Positions 47,050-49,070 of a stretch of 49,070 nucleotides of DNA are shown here, in pieces. Origin of the DNA: Solibacillus faecavium (GTDB lineage: Bacteria; Bacillota; Bacilli; Bacillales_A; Planococcaceae); contig NZ_JACSPZ010000014.1 of the NCBI RefSeq assembly GCF_014836905.1, forward strand, positions 1,174 through 50,243, written 5' to 3'. The translations under genes and the position numbers were made by a program. The notes under the pieces are model-generated. The model worked only from the letters and a program-made list of their open reading frames with translations, made no database searches and was not told where the DNA came from. Every line of letters begins with the position of its first letter. The first letter of the stretch is position 1.

Positions 47050-48600
47050 ATGGCTATTTTTTCATATGCAACTAAACAAGATAAACTAACAACCATCATT
47101 GAAACAATCATGCACGAGGGTCTATTAACTTATCATCCGAAATCTTCAGCTGCACCCCTAGATTTGCAATATAGAGCAAAGCAACTCGACAAGCTCCACA
47201 AAAAAGGGGCTGTCTTTGCTGTGCGCGATAAAAGCCATTTTGAAAGTGGTGTGAAAGGCTATATCATCACATCAAATGAAACGCTCATTAATCAGGCAAA
47301 TCAAATTTCACATTTCACCCCAAACGTTTATCGTCGCTATTACTATGCAGATGACAAACGCCAAACTATTAAAGGTTTTGAAGAAAAAAATCTCTTACAA
47401 ATTAATACATTCGTCATCGATATTGATACGCAGCGTCATAGTGTAAATGATATTTTATTAGCTTGTATCAACGACAGTATTGGCGAGCCAACACTTATCT
47501 TGAAAACCGATCGAGGGTATCAGGTTTATTTTGTCCTGGCTGCACCTATCTTTATATCAAATAACCGAAAATTTATAAGTTTAAACGTGGCTAAACGAAT
47601 TGCCGACAATTTAAAACGTAGCCTAGCGACTGTAGATGCCGACATTTACTGCAATGACTTCGGCTTTTTCCGTATGCCAAATCATCAAAATGTCGTTTGG
47701 TTTAATGAACACGCTACATACCATCCAGCGAAACTGATTGACTGGTCACAACGTATCGACGATGACAAGGGGCGCCAGCTATATGTTGTCCCAACAAAAA
47801 AACAACAAACATCCCTACTAACATCAGAGTGGTTTTTGCAATTGATTCAAACAACAGATGTAAAGGGGGAAAAGGGTCAAATTGGGCGTAACAACTATTT
47901 GTTTACGCTTGCTTTAGTGTGCTATCAAGACGGGCGTGACCAAAGCTATGCATTTGATTTACTGGATCAGTTTAACTCACGCTTACGCACACCACTGCCA
48001 GTAAAAGACCTAGATACAATTGTTGAATCAGCTTATTCCGGGCGCTACCACGGACCCAAAAAAGAATACGTTGAGCAGCTTATCGAATTATACGCACCAC
48101 AGCACACAGATATTAAAGTATCTTTTGGTCAAACAGCATGGTACAAGCATAAAAAAGCGCGTGAAGACCGTGAACGTAGCCATTTAGACGAGTGGGAAGA
48201 AGACATTACGAATTGGATTACGGCAGAAAAACACGTTTCTGAGCCGTTTATTTGGCGTACACAAAAAGAGCTGTGCAATGAAATCGGTATTTCCAACAGC
48301 TCGCTAAATAAGCTACTGAAGCAATCTAAAAAACTACTAAAGACAACAACAGGTAAAGGCCGTAATGCAAAAACAGGGTGGACAACTGTTAATCTATTCA
48401 TCAGCTATATCATTTGGTTAAAGCAGGATATGGGCGTGCGTTTTGCTAAGTCTATCCGTGCACTTGTTGAGGAACAAATTGAAATAATTGAACATATCGC
48501 AGGTTACGAGACACTCATCACAAACATAAAAAAATTAGAGCAAGAACAGCTCGTCATCGAACAACTGACCATGAAAGAAACACTATTGGGCACTGGTTAA
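47050..48600 (+). CDS. Plasmid replication protein with primase-like (AEP/PriCT) domains
   Basis: 516 residues. FVIDIDTQ near residue 122 followed by LILKTDRGYQVYFVL and DFGFFRMPNHQNVVW has the acidic pair and downstream strand of archaeo-eukaryotic primase-type Rep proteins. GRNNYLFTLALVCYQDGRDQ, D-L-D-T-I-V-E-S-A-Y near 310-335 matches the PriCT module. The C-terminal third holds a winged-HTH-like segment (RTQKELCNEIGISNSSLNKLLK). It should recognise the origin and prime synthesis. GGGAGAGG precedes the ATG. Its leader contains iterons and stems, so copy number is probably controlled there. Confidence 0.8.
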   Translation: MAIFSYATKQDKLTTIIETIMHEGLLTYHPKSSAAPLDLQYRAKQLDKLHKKGAVFAVRDKSHFESGVKGYIITSNETLINQANQISHFTPNVYRRYYYADDKRQTIKGFEEKNLLQINTFVIDIDTQRHSVNDILLACINDSIGEPTLILKTDRGYQVYFVLAAPIFISNNRKFISLNVAKRIADNLKRSLATVDADIYCNDFGFFRMPNHQNVVWFNEHATYHPAKLIDWSQRIDDDKGRQLYVVPTKKQQTSLLTSEWFLQLIQTTDVKGEKGQIGRNNYLFTLALVCYQDGRDQSYAFDLLDQFNSRLRTPLPVKDLDTIVESAYSGRYHGPKKEYVEQLIELYAPQHTDIKVSFGQTAWYKHKKAREDRERSHLDEWEEDITNWITAEKHVSEPFIWRTQKELCNEIGISNSSLNKLLKQSKKLLKTTTGKGRNAKTGWTTVNLFISYIIWLKQDMGVRFAKSIRALVEEQIEIIEHIAGYETLITNIKKLEQEQLVIEQLTMKETLLGTG

Positions 48601-48878
48601 TTAAATACTCCACTCCGCCAATACATATTTCTATTATCCTAGCTTTTTCTTTTTCGGAGATTGTTATAGATATTGTCTAGATATATTCATTGTTTTGTTT
48701 TTGTTGGAGAACAAAGCCCAAAGCGGGAGGCGTTCCGCAGGCAAGCTTGCTGGGCGAGGACCTTAAAACATGGTTAATGATATATATTTGGGTTTCAGTA
48801 GCCAATTTTAATCTAGGGGATATGACTAGAATTTTGAATTAGAGAAGGTAGGTTGAGGAAGCAGAAAGGGGAATAAGG
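48601..48878. other. Gene-free stretch after rep
   Basis: No ORF is supported. A short GC-rich patch with a GCAGGCAAGCTTGC inverted repeat lies at about 48738-48753. The rest is AT-rich. Confidence 0.4.
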
Positions 48879-48998
48879 ATGGAAAGAGTTAATTTCTTTT
48901 ATAATAAATCATTTTACGAAAAAGCAGAGGAAACCTTTTTTATACACAAAGCAATAATTGAAGAGGTACTATCTGAATGTGATGTGCAGCATGTGTAA
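48879..48998 (+). CDS. 39-residue hypothetical protein
   Basis: A charged, helical small protein (starts MERVNFFYNKSFYEKAEE, ends E-C-D-V-Q-H-V) with AAAGGGG upstream of the ATG. There is no hydrophobic segment. Unrecognised; 49000-49070 has nothing further. Confidence 0.4.
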   Translation: MERVNFFYNKSFYEKAEETFFIHKAIIEEVLSECDVQHV

Positions 48999-49070
48999 CC
49001 GCTAAAATAAACTTAACAGTTTTTGCTCATTTCAAATGAACACTTTTCATCTAAATAATAGTTTCCTGTA

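Overview
The window looks like part of a low-GC Bacillales plasmid, probably from a Planococcaceae host such as Lysinibacillus or Solibacillus. That is inferred from gene content: AGGAGG-type ribosome sites with many TTG/GTG starts, YvrJ, DUF1659, DUF2922, YkyB-like and YolD-like proteins, a ParA/RHH partition pair, and a primase-type plasmid Rep next to iterons. No rRNA, tRNA, CRISPR array or core housekeeping operon was seen.

Layout. 1-3.4 kb: the 3' end of one group II intron, a DinB-like gene, then a complete second intron with its reverse transcriptase. 3.5-5.6 kb: small unrelated genes separated by four copies of one hairpin repeat, resembling a cassette array. 5.8-9.4 kb: leftward amidase, tyrosine recombinase and a YvrJ/zinc protein/DUF2922/DUF1659 operon, followed by several tiny hydrophobic ORFs and a tandem 11-bp repeat. 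9.6-26.9 kb: an accessory block bounded by inverted copies of a two-domain folded element (further copies at 12.8 and 13.0-13.4 kb). Inside are a first Rgg/short-hydrophobic-peptide locus with a secreted protein, an SOS-type YolD gene, two DNA-binding coiled-coil proteins with GTTAAC clusters, a DUF418 membrane protein, a small HTH/membrane pair, and a cytolysin/carnolysin-like two-peptide lanthipeptide operon (A1, A2, J, M, T). 27-30.2 kb: YkyB-like gene and a second Rgg/short-peptide locus built like the first (secreted protein plus lipoprotein). 30.3-31.9 kb: an IstB relic and a second tyrosine recombinase. 32.2-41.2 kb: a leftward defence island with a type I restriction-modification system (hsdR, small zinc protein, one-TRD S-like protein, hsdM, hsdS) and a minimal CBASS (CD-NTase plus S-4TM effector). 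41.2-49 kb: plasmid maintenance, with a decayed parA/parB pair, an intact parA/parB pair with iterons, an ECF sigma/anti-sigma pair, a large iteron field, a structured origin region and the Rep/primase gene.

How it fits together. The window combines plasmid replication and segregation, defence against phage, and secreted antagonism. The lanthipeptide genes are complete for synthesis, dehydration/cyclisation, D-Ala formation and export, but the window shows no LanFEG immunity genes and no second leader protease. Two peptide-pheromone loci with the same gene order lie on either side of the lanthipeptide operon, and each probably controls its own secreted protein and membrane partner. The least explained feature is the two-domain folded element, present at four loci, in which stems change by paired substitutions while loops and bulges stay constant.
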